Numbered from the stretch's first letter, positions 1 to 7,517 are shown. The stretch: DNA of 64,000 nt from Selenomonadaceae bacterium (GCA_017518105.1 JAFWWC010000026.1:111840-175839), one strand, 5' to 3'. The notes: generated from the letters alone by a model not told the origin. A program made the numbers and translations.

Positions 1-559
1 CCGCCGAGCTGATGTTCCCTATCGCCAAAGCCAAGAGATTCAAGCCGCGTTCATTGCCGTTAAGCAGTGTGACCTTCCCGAAGAACTTTAGCCCGGCATT
101 GAGCACGCGCAGATTGCGGAGCGACCCTTCAGCCGCCACGCCGTCAATCAGTTGCGTTTGATAGCGGAGCGTCGTGAAGGAGTTTAGCACCTCGACTGGC
201 GTAAAAATTTCTCGGCAAGTCTCGTCCGTCTGCAAAAACTGCCACTCCTGGCAAAGCCGCTTGTACTCTTCGGGCGGGCAAATAAAAAAATTCGGCACGA
301 TGAGCTGAACATTGCTTGACGTGTGCCGATGAAAGATTTCCTCTGGCGATAAGATATTTTCCGTGCCGAGTCCGCTAATCTCGAACATCTCCCAAACCTC
401 AAGCGCGCTCTCGTAAAGCAGACCTTTGAACCTCTTGGCGGGGAAATATGGAAAGCCTTGCGCGTCGTGAACAATCTCCGAGTCAATATTCACGTCCGCT
501 TGCCCCAAACCTAAATGAATCGGCGACAAAATTTTTATCTCAATGCTAAGCTCTGCCAC
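1..559 (-). CDS. Csx10-like RAMP-superfamily CRISPR effector subunit (3' part beyond window)
   Basis: The frame is open on the minus strand from a GTG at 559 to the window edge (186 codons). The GTG has a GAGGAGGTGGC ribosome site inside the end of cas10, and the two genes overlap by 25 bases, so they are translationally coupled. The N-terminal part reads SPIHLGLGQADVNIDSE, then HDAQGFPYFPAKRFKGLL. That is the first RAMP strand followed by the glycine-rich 'G-PY-P---KG-L-E' signature of type III backbone proteins. Further on, a TTLRYQTQLIDGVAAEGSLR-type segment followed by RVLNAGLKFFGKVTL resembles Csx10 of subtype III-D. In that family such subunits bind crRNA and target RNA together with Cas10. 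The RAMP assignment is firm; Csx10 rather than another Cas7/Cas5-like RAMP is an inference. Confidence 0.72.
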   Translation of the reverse strand, partial: MAELSIEIKILSPIHLGLGQADVNIDSEIVHDAQGFPYFPAKRFKGLLYESALEVWEMFEISGLGTENILSPEEIFHRHTSSNVQLIVPNFFICPPEEYKRLCQEWQFLQTDETCREIFTPVEVLNSFTTLRYQTQLIDGVAAEGSLRNLRVLNAGLKFFGKVTLLNGNERGLNLLALAIGNISSA

Positions 560-2181
560 GCCGAAGCCACCTCCTCAACGTAAAAATCCATAAGCTCAAT
601 CGCGTCTACGTAAGGCGTCAGCCCGTCAGCCCAAAGCGTCGCAGTGAACTTTTCCCAACCCTCGACGGCAGGCAAGCTCCGATTCTGAACTTTTAGCTGC
701 TGGAGGAACTTTTCCGCGTCGGATTGTCCGCGTTGAAGAATCCCGCGCATCTCTTTGATTTTGTTGCTCGCCATTGCCTTAGGAAACTTCTTCACGCAGT
801 CGATTAGGTTTTCTAGGTTGTGAGCGTCGTCCGTCGGGTTGCAGAGGCGATAGGGTCCGAAGTGCAAGTTGCCGCGTGCGCCGCGATATTCCGTCGCCCG
901 AATCTGTTCTAGGGTGGGAGCCTGTTCGCCGTGCAGAATTGCGAAATCTAACCAACTGGAGCCGCTTAGGTCTTCCGTGCCGAGTTTGCGCATTGACTTT
1001 TTGGCGGCGTCGCAAAGTTGCTCGGTGAGTTTGTAGCCGCGGAAGAACGGGTACTTCGTCGGCAAGATTGCCACGCCCGCACAAGCGTCCATGCGTCGCG
1101 AAAACTTTTCCGTCAAGTGTTCGGGGGCGTCGGGCGCGGTCTCGGCGTTCAGATTTTCTATTAGCGTTTTCGTGAAGAGGATTGCCACATTCGCCGGGCA
1201 AAGGAAGGTCACATCGTCGCCGCCGATAATCAGCGGGCGTATCGGCAGACAATCCTTATCGAGGTCGAGGGCGTCGCCGAAAAGCTCCGATTGCTTCATG
1301 CGTATGATTCTTATCAACAGCTCGGCGAAGGCTCCTTCGGTCTTGCGTCTAATCTCGCGGGAGAGTTTGCGTCGTTCCGTCAGACTCTTGCACGTGCGGA
1401 ACTTCAAGCCCATGTTGTTGCCGTCAACGTGCACGATAGCAAAATAATTCTCGCCGTCCCGTTGTCCGAGCCTATCGACTTCAAGCGGGAATTGATAATC
1501 GTCCATGCGTTCGGGGAAGTTCTTCAGCGCGAAGATTTCATTAAACCGCGTGCGCAAATTCCTGTTGGCGTCCTCGGCTGCCTTAGCTTTAACTGCTACC
1601 TCCTGCGAATAAAACTTCACGTCGCCCAAAAGCCCTCGCGTGTCGTAGAAGTTCGCCGCCTCGCCGTTAATCTCGCAACTTAGCGTTAAGCCGGTGTACG
1701 GGACGTTGACGGCGGGGAAAATATTGTTTTGGTTCCGCTTGAGCTTGGTGTACAAGGTGTCTAGGTTCTCTATCTTGTCGTCGACGATTGACACCTCACC
1801 GATAGCCGCGCCGACCTTCAAGCCCGGTCTATCGACCAAAAGCTTGCGCGTGAAGTTCTTGACGACTTCAACGGGCAAATCGTCCTTGCTGGCGTCGAAC
1901 AGTAGCAGGGCATTGCCGCCGCCCACGTAAGCCACGCAACAAGTCTTCATGTCAGTCCAGGGCTTGAGCATGTCATTGGCGGGCGTCCACGCGTCGTCGA
2001 GTGCGGAAAACTTTTCGTCGGGGAACATCTTCCTTAGCACGCTGTCAATCAGCACGTCGAAAAAGATTCGGTCGACTAGATAGGACGCGCCGACGTTCGT
2101 GCGGAGCTTGTTGCCCGAATAAATGTAACGCTGGATGCTCCGCGTGTCGAACAGCAATGCCTTAAAAACTTTTTGAGCCAT
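535..2181 (-). CDS. cas10: Cas10-family CRISPR effector large subunit, HD-less
   Basis: 548 residues from the ATG at 2181, which is preceded by AGGAGGTGAGCAG. An upstream in-frame extension to 2367 has no ribosome site and runs into the transposase remnant. The protein begins directly with a first palm-like domain (FDTRSIQRYI at 11-20, GASYLVD at 31-37, degenerate GGGN at 87-90). It then carries a second, complete palm with VDGNNMG (252-258) and GGDD (320-323). GGDD is the metal-binding motif with which Cas10/Csm1/Cmr2 make cyclic oligoadenylates when target RNA binds. No N-terminal HD nuclease domain is present. At about 550 residues the protein is smaller than the usual Cas10 (700-900 residues). 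With the coupled Csx10-like gene this fits subtype III-D or a reduced relative. Any cOA-activated effector, cas1/2 and array must lie outside the window. Confidence 0.82.
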   Translation of the reverse strand: MAQKVFKALLFDTRSIQRYIYSGNKLRTNVGASYLVDRIFFDVLIDSVLRKMFPDEKFSALDDAWTPANDMLKPWTDMKTCCVAYVGGGNALLLFDASKDDLPVEVVKNFTRKLLVDRPGLKVGAAIGEVSIVDDKIENLDTLYTKLKRNQNNIFPAVNVPYTGLTLSCEINGEAANFYDTRGLLGDVKFYSQEVAVKAKAAEDANRNLRTRFNEIFALKNFPERMDDYQFPLEVDRLGQRDGENYFAIVHVDGNNMGLKFRTCKSLTERRKLSREIRRKTEGAFAELLIRIIRMKQSELFGDALDLDKDCLPIRPLIIGGDDVTFLCPANVAILFTKTLIENLNAETAPDAPEHLTEKFSRRMDACAGVAILPTKYPFFRGYKLTEQLCDAAKKSMRKLGTEDLSGSSWLDFAILHGEQAPTLEQIRATEYRGARGNLHFGPYRLCNPTDDAHNLENLIDCVKKFPKAMASNKIKEMRGILQRGQSDAEKFLQQLKVQNRSLPAVEGWEKFTATLWADGLTPYVDAIELMDFYVEEVASAWQSLALR

Positions 2182-2289
2182 CTGCTCACCTCCTGTTATA
2201 TAAAAGTGAATTGAAACCCGAAAGGGTTTTGCTAAAATCCAAGCGGACAGGTTTCTTCTTTCAACCTCCTTGTGGTGCTGTCCACTTAA

Positions 2290-2733
2290 TTTAGAGTGAA
2301 GACTCTGACTTGCAGAATTATGAGCCGGTTGAAGTTCTCCGAATTCGGCATGGAAGCAACAGGGCATTACTGGTTATCGCTCTACGCTCACCTTCGCCAA
2401 GCCGGGCAGAGTGTTCACGTTATCAATCCTTTGCAGTCCGACGCCTTGCGCGTTTATCCGTCAGACCAAGAACGACACCCAAGACGCGCTAATCGTCGCT
2501 GAAGTCATTCATTTCGGGCGTTACTGTGAAAGTTGCTCCCGAAAATATTCAAGCCCTAAGTGAACTTTGAAATTCGCCGACAGCTTGAGGCTGTCAGTCT
2601 CTTTTATCAAAAGAAACGCTCTGAAGGAAAAGACCATTTGATTGCTATCGGGCATGTCTGCCATAAAATGCTTGCCAAAATTTTCGCCGTCCTTTGTGAT
2701 AATAAACCTTATGTTCCGGCTTCATTCTCTTGA
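2290..2733 (+). pseudogene. IS110-family transposase remnant (frameshifted, internally deleted)
   Basis: The plus strand encodes pieces of an IS110-type DEDD transposase in several frames. They are FGMEATGHYW with VHVINPLQSDA near 2343-2446, then RQTKNDTQDALIVAEVIHFG near 2458-2510 in another frame. VAPENIQALSEL follows near 2530-2565, and a C-terminal piece KKRSEGKDHLIAIGHV with FAVLCDNKPYVP ends at a TGA at 2731-2733. The catalytic serine region normally found between the middle and C-terminal parts is missing. No intact frame exceeds about 70 codons, so the element cannot make transposase. It lies immediately upstream of the cas10 operon and accounts for the gene-free stretch 2182-2749. 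Confidence 0.82.
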
Positions 2734-2749
2734 CTTTTCATAGCCGATC

Positions 2750-3538
2750 TCAGTAAAAAACTTTTTGCAAGCAAAGTCCACATGCCGGAGCCGTCGCGGG
2801 AACAAGGCTTCTGTCGCGGGCGTCGAAAATTTCTTTGAACTCGGCAAGCGTCACCCTGCCACGACCAACGGCTACAACCAACGCAACGATATTCCTTGCC
2901 ATGTGATAGAGAAAGCCGCTTGCATGAATTTTTATCGTCAAGCAGTCGCCGCCGAAGAGATTTTCCCCGAAGACCTCCGCCGCGTAAATCGTTCGTATCG
3001 GACTCATGTTAGGAGCACCGCCCGCCGCCCTGAAGCTTGAATAGTCATGCATGCCGATTAGGACGTTCAAAGCCGCGCCCATTGCCTCAACATCAAGCGG
3101 ACGGAAGATATGCCAGGCAAAGCGATTGATAAAAGGATTGGACGCCGCCCCGCGCAGGATTCGATAGAGATAAACCTTGCTCTTCGCGCTGTGGAGTGCG
3201 CTGAAGTCTCTAGTGACCTCGCGTGCCTCACGAACGACAATATCACTGGGCAAGACGCAACTAGCCGCGATAGGAATCTTATCAACGTCAATCCTTCCGT
3301 CCGTGAAAAAATTGACGACTTGCCCGAAGGCATGAACGCCCGAATCAGTCCTGCCTGCCGCCGCAAGCTCAATCTTGTCGCCGAAGATTTTTTCCAGCCG
3401 CTCCTCCAGAACATTTTGCACGGCGACCCTAGGCGGGCTTTGCCACTGAAAGCCGTTGTAGTTCGTGCCGTCATAAGCAATCGTCAACGCAAGGTTCCGC
3501 CGGCGAAGTTTCATCTCCTGTTTATGTTCATGCCGCAT
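2750..3538 (-). CDS. truA: tRNA pseudouridine(38-40) synthase TruA
   Basis: 262 residues, the usual TruA length. It isomerises uridines 38-40 in the anticodon arm of tRNAs. The catalytic aspartate lies in AGRTDSGVHA (Asp65). The N-terminal IAYDGTNYNGFQ and the later LIGMHDYSSFRAAG and FLYHMARNIV blocks are family signatures. The ATG at 3538 is preceded by GGAGGG seven bases upstream, inside the end of ecfT, and overlaps that gene by 11 bases. The internal ATG eight codons on has a ribosome-site-like AGGAG directly abutting it, so it is less suitable. truA following ecfT is the normal Firmicute order (rplQ-ecfA-ecfA-ecfT-truA-rplM), but here the neighbours on both sides differ. Confidence 0.95.
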   Translation of the reverse strand: MRHEHKQEMKLRRRNLALTIAYDGTNYNGFQWQSPPRVAVQNVLEERLEKIFGDKIELAAAGRTDSGVHAFGQVVNFFTDGRIDVDKIPIAASCVLPSDIVVREAREVTRDFSALHSAKSKVYLYRILRGAASNPFINRFAWHIFRPLDVEAMGAALNVLIGMHDYSSFRAAGGAPNMSPIRTIYAAEVFGENLFGGDCLTIKIHASGFLYHMARNIVALVVAVGRGRVTLAEFKEIFDARDRSLVPATAPACGLCLQKVFY

Positions 3539-4328
3539 AGCTCAACCCTCCAATCGCCGCGCATATTGCAATCACGAACGCCGCCGCGCCATAATCCAAA
3601 TTCGTCAGGCGTAGTTGCTTCATATGAGTTCGACCTTCGCCGCCACGATAGCACCGCGCCTCCATTGCCATTGCCAAATCATTAGCCCGCCTAAAACTCG
3701 ACAAGAACAGCGGAACGAGTATCGGAACCATCGCCCGCAACTTTTTTACAAAGCCGCCCGACTCGAAGTCAAGCCCGCGAGACTTCTGCGCCTTGATGAT
3801 TTTGTCGGTCTCTTCAAGGAGCGTCGGCACGAATCGGATTGCAATCGTCATCATCATCGCCAATTCGTGACTGGGGACGCCAAATCTTTTCAGCGGCGAT
3901 AAAAGACTTTCCGTGGCATCAGTAAGTTGCAGGGGCGAAGTCGTGAACGTCAGCAGACTCGACAACACGATTAACAGCACGAGCCGCAAGCTTATCTTCA
4001 CGCCGTAAATTATCCCCTCCGTCGTCACCTTGAAGACGTAAACTTTAGCGAGGACTTCTCCGTCGTGGCTGACGAAATGAATCAGCAGCGTGAACAAGAT
4101 TATCCAACTGAGCGGCTTGACTGACTTTAGCACGGTAAGCGGCGGCACCTTCGACAGGAAGATTAGCCCCGCCGTCAAGACAATCAGCACGAGATACGCC
4201 GTCCAACCTTCCGCCGCGAAAATCATAATCAGCAGTGCGAACAGCGAAATTATTTTCGTGCGCGGGTCGAGCCGGTGCAGTATCGACTTGCCGGGGAAAA
4301 ATTGCCCAAGCGTTATGTCCTGTAGCAT
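3528..4328 (-). CDS. ecfT: ECF transporter transmembrane subunit EcfT
   Basis: 266 residues with about five hydrophobic segments. It is the shared membrane component of group II energy-coupling-factor vitamin transporters and links substrate-binding S proteins to the EcfA ATPases. Two cytoplasmic coupling-helix motifs of the family are visible: AQKSRG at 180-185 and AMEARCYRG at 221-229. The ATG at 4328 has a weak GGTGAT ribosome site, and a TTGACG-17-TAAAAT promoter lies just upstream. It is translationally coupled to truA. The two EcfA ATPase genes that normally precede ecfT are absent; instead a divergent acetyltransferase lies upstream, so the ATPases must be encoded elsewhere. Confidence 0.93.
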   Translation of the reverse strand: MLQDITLGQFFPGKSILHRLDPRTKIISLFALLIMIFAAEGWTAYLVLIVLTAGLIFLSKVPPLTVLKSVKPLSWIILFTLLIHFVSHDGEVLAKVYVFKVTTEGIIYGVKISLRLVLLIVLSSLLTFTTSPLQLTDATESLLSPLKRFGVPSHELAMMMTIAIRFVPTLLEETDKIIKAQKSRGLDFESGGFVKKLRAMVPILVPLFLSSFRRANDLAMAMEARCYRGGEGRTHMKQLRLTNLDYGAAAFVIAICAAIGGLSYAA

Positions 4329-4344
4329 TCACATCACCGAAAAA

Positions 4345-4373
4345 ATTTTAAGTAACGGTCTTTGATTCGTCAA
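4345..4373 (-). promoter_or_regulatory. Candidate sigma-A promoter of ecfT-truA
   Basis: On the minus strand TTGACG (4368-4373) and TAAAAT (4345-4350) are separated by 17 bases. The -35 box directly abuts the -35 box of the divergent promoter at 4362-4390. Confidence 0.6.
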
Positions 4374-4390
4374 GGCGAATTCGTTATAAT
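4362..4390 (+). promoter_or_regulatory. Candidate sigma-A promoter of the acetyltransferase/chromate-transporter operon
   Basis: TTGATT (4362-4367), a 17-base spacer and a perfect TATAAT (4385-4390) lie 30 bases before the start of the acetyltransferase gene. Confidence 0.7.
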
Positions 4391-4419
4391 GGGAAAAACT
4401 TTTAAGGAGCGTGGAGACT

Positions 4420-4998
4420 TTGACGGAGAAAGAAAAAATGTTGGCGGGGCAATGGTACGATCCGAACTTCGACGCGGCGTTGATTGAGGAACGGGCAATC
4501 GTTAAGGATTTGTGTTTGGAGCTGAACTCGACGCGAATGAATGACTTGACTCGGCGCAGAAAAATTTTGAGGGAGATACTACCGAACGTCGACGCGGACG
4601 CCGTAGAGATTTTATCGCCGTTCATGGTCGATTACGGCTACAACATTTATCTCGGCGCGGGGACATTTCTTAATCACAACTGCTACCTCATTGACTGCGC
4701 GGCGATTCATCTTGGCAAAAAAGTTTTTGTCGGACCGAACTGCGGATTTTATACGGCGATTCACCCGATGGACTATGTTAAGCGTGCGGAAGGTTTGGAG
4801 CGTGCGGAACCGATTGAGATTGGCGACGACGTGTGGATTGGCGGCGACGTGACGATTTTGCCGGGCGTTAAGATTGGTCGCGGCTCGGTTATCGGTGCTA
4901 AGTCGCTCGTCTCTAAGGATATTCCAGAAAACGTCGTGGCGTTCGGCAATCCGTGCCGCGTCGTCAAAAAGATTGGACTGGAGACTTTGCTTGTATGA
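4420..4998 (+). CDS. Maltose/galactoside O-acetyltransferase family (left-handed beta-helix)
   Basis: A hexapeptide-repeat acetyltransferase of the Maa/LacA/NodL family, which moves acetyl from acetyl-CoA to a sugar hydroxyl. The N-terminal EKEKMLAGQWYDPNF is the family's 'maltose acetyltransferase' domain. The catalytic histidine lies in AIHPMD, and the isoleucine-rich hexapeptide turns (IGDDVWIGGDVTILPG, VIGAKSLVSKDIPE, GNPCRVV) follow. A GTG at 4411 is in frame but only one base from AAGGAG. The TTG at 4420 has the right spacing and gives the canonical MTEKEKMLAG start, so it is preferred. The stop overlaps the next ATG (ATGA), coupling it to the chromate-type transporter. The natural acceptor sugar cannot be told. 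Confidence 0.88.
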   Translation: MTEKEKMLAGQWYDPNFDAALIEERAIVKDLCLELNSTRMNDLTRRRKILREILPNVDADAVEILSPFMVDYGYNIYLGAGTFLNHNCYLIDCAAIHLGKKVFVGPNCGFYTAIHPMDYVKRAEGLERAEPIEIGDDVWIGGDVTILPGVKIGRGSVIGAKSLVSKDIPENVVAFGNPCRVVKKIGLETLLV

Positions 4999-5552
4999 CA
5001 CGCGACAAAAATTTTTATTGGCAGCTGTTCAAGTCGACTTTTATCGTCAGCATGTTCACGGTTGGCGGCGGCTATGTAATAATCCCTCTGCTCAAAGCCA
5101 AGTACGTCGACGAGTACCACTGGATAAGCGACGAGGAAACTTTAAACATGGTGGCAATCGCGCAATCGACGCCGGGCGTTATGGCAGTGAATACGGCTAT
5201 CATGCTGGGCTATCGTATGGCGGGCGTGGCGGGGGCTTTAACTGGCATGTTCGCAACCGTCCTGCCGCCGCTGATTATAATCACAATCGTTGCGACGTTC
5301 TATGACCTAGTCGCCTCCAATGAATACGTCAAGCTCGTCTTAAAGGGTATGCAATGCGGCGCAACGGCTCTTTTGCTCAACGTGGCGATTGACTTGCTCA
5401 AGAAACAATTTTCCAAGAAACTCCTCCTGCCGATTGTGATAATCTTTGCAACGTTCATCGCTAACCTTTTCTTCGGCGTGAATATCATGTTGCTCGTTGC
5501 GATTGATGGGCTAGTCGGGTTCTTCCTTATGCGCGACAAAAAATACGAGTGA
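4995..5552 (+). CDS. chrA: Chromate transporter family protein, first half-size subunit
   Basis: About 186 residues with the CHR-domain signature FTVGGGYVIIPLLKAKYVDEYHWIS, followed by the substrate-pathway block AQSTPGVMAVNTA. Half-size CHR proteins occur in pairs and together equal one full-length ChrA, a chromate or sulfate-like anion antiporter of the inner membrane. The ATG at 4995 overlaps the previous stop; the longer frame starting at a GTG at 4953 would lie inside the acetyltransferase gene. It is followed directly by the second half. Whether the pair really exports chromate, or another anion, is not visible. Confidence 0.9.
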   Translation: MTRDKNFYWQLFKSTFIVSMFTVGGGYVIIPLLKAKYVDEYHWISDEETLNMVAIAQSTPGVMAVNTAIMLGYRMAGVAGALTGMFATVLPPLIIITIVATFYDLVASNEYVKLVLKGMQCGATALLLNVAIDLLKKQFSKKLLLPIVIIFATFIANLFFGVNIMLLVAIDGLVGFFLMRDKKYE

Positions 5553-5563
5553 GGCGAGCGACA

Positions 5564-6127
5564 ATGATTTATTGGCTACTGTTCCTTGAGTTCGCGAAGA
5601 TAAGCTTGGTATGCGTGGGCGGCGGTTACGCGTCAATGCCTCTGATTCAAGCCGCCGTCGTCGATACGTATCATTGGCTAAGCCTCAGCGAATTCATCGA
5701 CATATTTACAATATCGCAGATGACGCCTGGTCCCATTGGCATAAACGCGGCGACGTTTGCGGGCATGAAGATTGCGGGCTTGGGCGGGGCGGTCTGCGCT
5801 ACTATGGGTTTCGTAACGCCGAGCATTTTTCTTTGCATTGCCTTGGCGAAGATAATTTTTAAGTACGGCGACCTCGGCGCGATTCACGGGATATTAAACG
5901 GTTTGCGACCAGCAGTCATGGCATTAATCGCGGCGGCGTGTGTAAGTTTCGTTTTGCTTGCCGTGTGGAATGCCGAGAAGGTGCCCGAAAATTTATTGGC
6001 GACGTTCGACTGGAAAGGCGCAGTGATTTTAATCGGGGCATTGGCGGCGGTTCGTATGAAAGTCGGCGTGATAAAAGTTTTACTCGCAAGCGGCGTAGTT
6101 GGATTAGTTCTGGGGCTGGTGATTTGA
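5564..6127 (+). CDS. chrA: Chromate transporter family protein, second half-size subunit
   Basis: 188 residues. The CHR motif VGGGYASMPLIQAAVVDTYHWLS and the TPGPIGINAATFAG block correspond to those of the first half, so the two arose by duplication. The ATG at 5564 has GAGG ten bases upstream. The GTG at 5549 overlaps the end of the first subunit and is the alternative start. Five or six hydrophobic stretches follow. A heterodimer with the upstream gene product is the expected working unit. The operon probably ends at the terminator at 6204-6241. Confidence 0.9.
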   Translation: MIYWLLFLEFAKISLVCVGGGYASMPLIQAAVVDTYHWLSLSEFIDIFTISQMTPGPIGINAATFAGMKIAGLGGAVCATMGFVTPSIFLCIALAKIIFKYGDLGAIHGILNGLRPAVMALIAAACVSFVLLAVWNAEKVPENLLATFDWKGAVILIGALAAVRMKVGVIKVLLASGVVGLVLGLVI

Positions 6128-6205
6128 TTGGGCGACGCGATAATTTTGGTGATGATTGTCTGCATGGTCTTCTATGCGTTCGGCGATGACATCTTCACGG
6201 ACTAA
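6128..6205 (+). CDS. Possible 25-residue hydrophobic small protein
   Basis: A TTG directly abutting the chrA stop opens a frame of 25 codons with a hydrophobic core (AIILVMIVCMVFYAF) and an acidic end (GDDIFTD). It ends at a TAA overlapping the terminator stem by two bases. A GGTG lies upstream within chrA. The hydrophobic helix length and the tight packing suggest a small membrane peptide, but the frame is short and could be chance. Confidence 0.25.
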   Translation: MGDAIILVMIVCMVFYAFGDDIFTD

Positions 6206-6241
6206 AAAAGCCCGCTTCCCAAATCGGAGGCGAGCTTTTTT
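6204..6241. terminator. Bidirectional intrinsic terminator
   Basis: AAAAAAGCCCGC pairs with GCGAGCTTTTTT around a short interrupted stem. The A run on one side and the T run on the other serve both the chrA operon (plus) and the convergent vWA gene (minus). Confidence 0.75.
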
Positions 6242-6258
6242 GTTAGCTAAGTCGCGGA

Positions 6259-6909
6259 TTATTTCTTGCGGCTCTTGAAGTCTTTGTCGAGTTCTTCGCG
6301 CCAACTGTCATCATCAAAACTCATTGCCGCGCTTGGAGCCGCCATTGCATACGAGACGAACTTACTCATTGAGTTGTAAACCTTTTGTGTGCCTACCTTG
6401 TCCGAATGATAGTTGACTGCTCGGCGGCGGTCGATACCGATTGAATCAGCGACTTCGGCGGCGTCGATATTGGCACCGAGGAAGACGAATTCCCAGCCAA
6501 GCTCCTTTTGCTGTTCGATGAGCTGCTTAACTTCCTTGTAAGTAAATTTGCGGCTATCGTTCTCCATGCCGTCGGTCGTGATGATAAAAATCGTTTTTGC
6601 GGGGCGGTCTTCGTCGCGGGCGTACTTGTGAATGTTCTTGATATGATTGACGGCACCGCCCACAGCGTCGAGCAGGGCAGTCGTTCCGCCGACCTCGTAA
6701 TCACTGTCAGTCAGCGGCTTAACCTCAGCGAGCGGAATCCTATCGTGCAAGACCTCCGAGCGTTGATTAAAAAGAACCGTCGACACGAACGCCGCGCCGT
6801 CAGTCTCCTTTTGTTGCTTTTTAATCATGGCATTGAAGCCGCCGATTGTGTCTTCCTCCAAGCCCGCCATCGAGCCGCTACGGTCGAGGATAAAAACCAG
6901 TTCAGTCAT
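6259..6909 (-). CDS. von Willebrand factor A domain protein
   Basis: 216 residues from the ATG at 6909, which has GGAGG 14 bases upstream; an upstream in-frame extension lacks a ribosome site. Nearly the whole chain is one vWA domain. The MIDAS metal site is complete: DRSGS at 9-13, GGTTALLD, and TTDGMEND. No signal peptide or membrane segment is present, so it is cytoplasmic. The closest architecture known to me is the TerY-type vWA protein found in stress and signalling gene sets, where it binds partners through the metal. It follows an HTH gene on the same strand by 82 bases and is probably cotranscribed with it. The partner is unknown. Confidence 0.85.
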   Translation of the reverse strand: MTELVFILDRSGSMAGLEEDTIGGFNAMIKKQQKETDGAAFVSTVLFNQRSEVLHDRIPLAEVKPLTDSDYEVGGTTALLDAVGGAVNHIKNIHKYARDEDRPAKTIFIITTDGMENDSRKFTYKEVKQLIEQQKELGWEFVFLGANIDAAEVADSIGIDRRRAVNYHSDKVGTQKVYNSMSKFVSYAMAAPSAAMSFDDDSWREELDKDFKSRKK

Positions 6910-6991
6910 TTTAATCTGCCTCCTATCTTTTGCGATAAATATACAGGAAAAATTTTTCGTTGTCGTCAATCGCGAGGCGACAAAAAATATT

Positions 6992-7498
6992 TTATCTGCT
7001 GAGGAGGACGGGTTGATTGTATTCGTAGAGGTAATCGTTTAGCAGGCTCGTATCGAAGATTTTGTTCTCGATAAAGAAGGAGATGATTAAGTCGCGTTTG
7101 GATTTGGTCAGCGCGTAGCCGGCGGAAGCAAGAAAATCTTTGGCTTTAGTAATGTCGAGCCTGAGAGCAATGGCAAGAGCTACGGCGGTATCTTTGCTTG
7201 GCTGATAGTCTTTGTTCTTCTTGATTCGGGAAAAAAGTTGGCGGTCGATTTGGGCGCGATTATAGACGGCAGAATTTTTTTCGCCGCTCTCGTCCACGAG
7301 CCGAGTCATCATTTCCGAGAACGTCTCTCCTTTGTTCTTCTCAAAAATCTTGTCGAAGTCAATCTTCTGTGCCAACCGATACCGCGCCACCGACATGCAA
7401 GCTTTTGGGGCTTCTGAGGTAAAACTTTCTTCTTCTACTTCCAAAAAGTTTTCGGCAAGATAAGCTTCCAATCTCTGCTTAAGTTCTTGACTATCCAT
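6992..7498 (-). CDS. Helix-turn-helix (XRE-like) regulator paired with the vWA gene
   Basis: 168 residues from the ATG at 7498 (GGAGGTGTTATCA upstream). Residues 1-35 are acidic and helical. The central part carries an XRE-like helix-turn-helix (RAQIDRQLFSRIKK, then SKDTAVALAIALRLD), and the C-terminus forms a module with DLIISFFIEN and LNDYLYEYNQPVL. The HTH gene beside the kinase at 48409 has the same order of parts. A TTGCTA-18-TAAAAT promoter lies upstream, facing the promoter of the FliK-like gene. It probably regulates its own vWA operon or acts as the DNA-binding output of a vWA signalling unit; both are inferences. Confidence 0.7.
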   Translation of the reverse strand: MDSQELKQRLEAYLAENFLEVEEESFTSEAPKACMSVARYRLAQKIDFDKIFEKNKGETFSEMMTRLVDESGEKNSAVYNRAQIDRQLFSRIKKNKDYQPSKDTAVALAIALRLDITKAKDFLASAGYALTKSKRDLIISFFIENKIFDTSLLNDYLYEYNQPVLLSR

Positions 7499-7517
7499 TG
7501 ATAACACCTCCAAAATT

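Noticed and set aside
184..486. Minus-strand 100-codon frame in another phase
   Set aside because: It overlaps the RAMP frame, which is longer, open to the window edge and has recognisable motifs.
2310..2502. Short plus-strand frames near 2.3-2.5 kb as new genes
   Set aside because: They are fragments of the decayed IS110 transposase.
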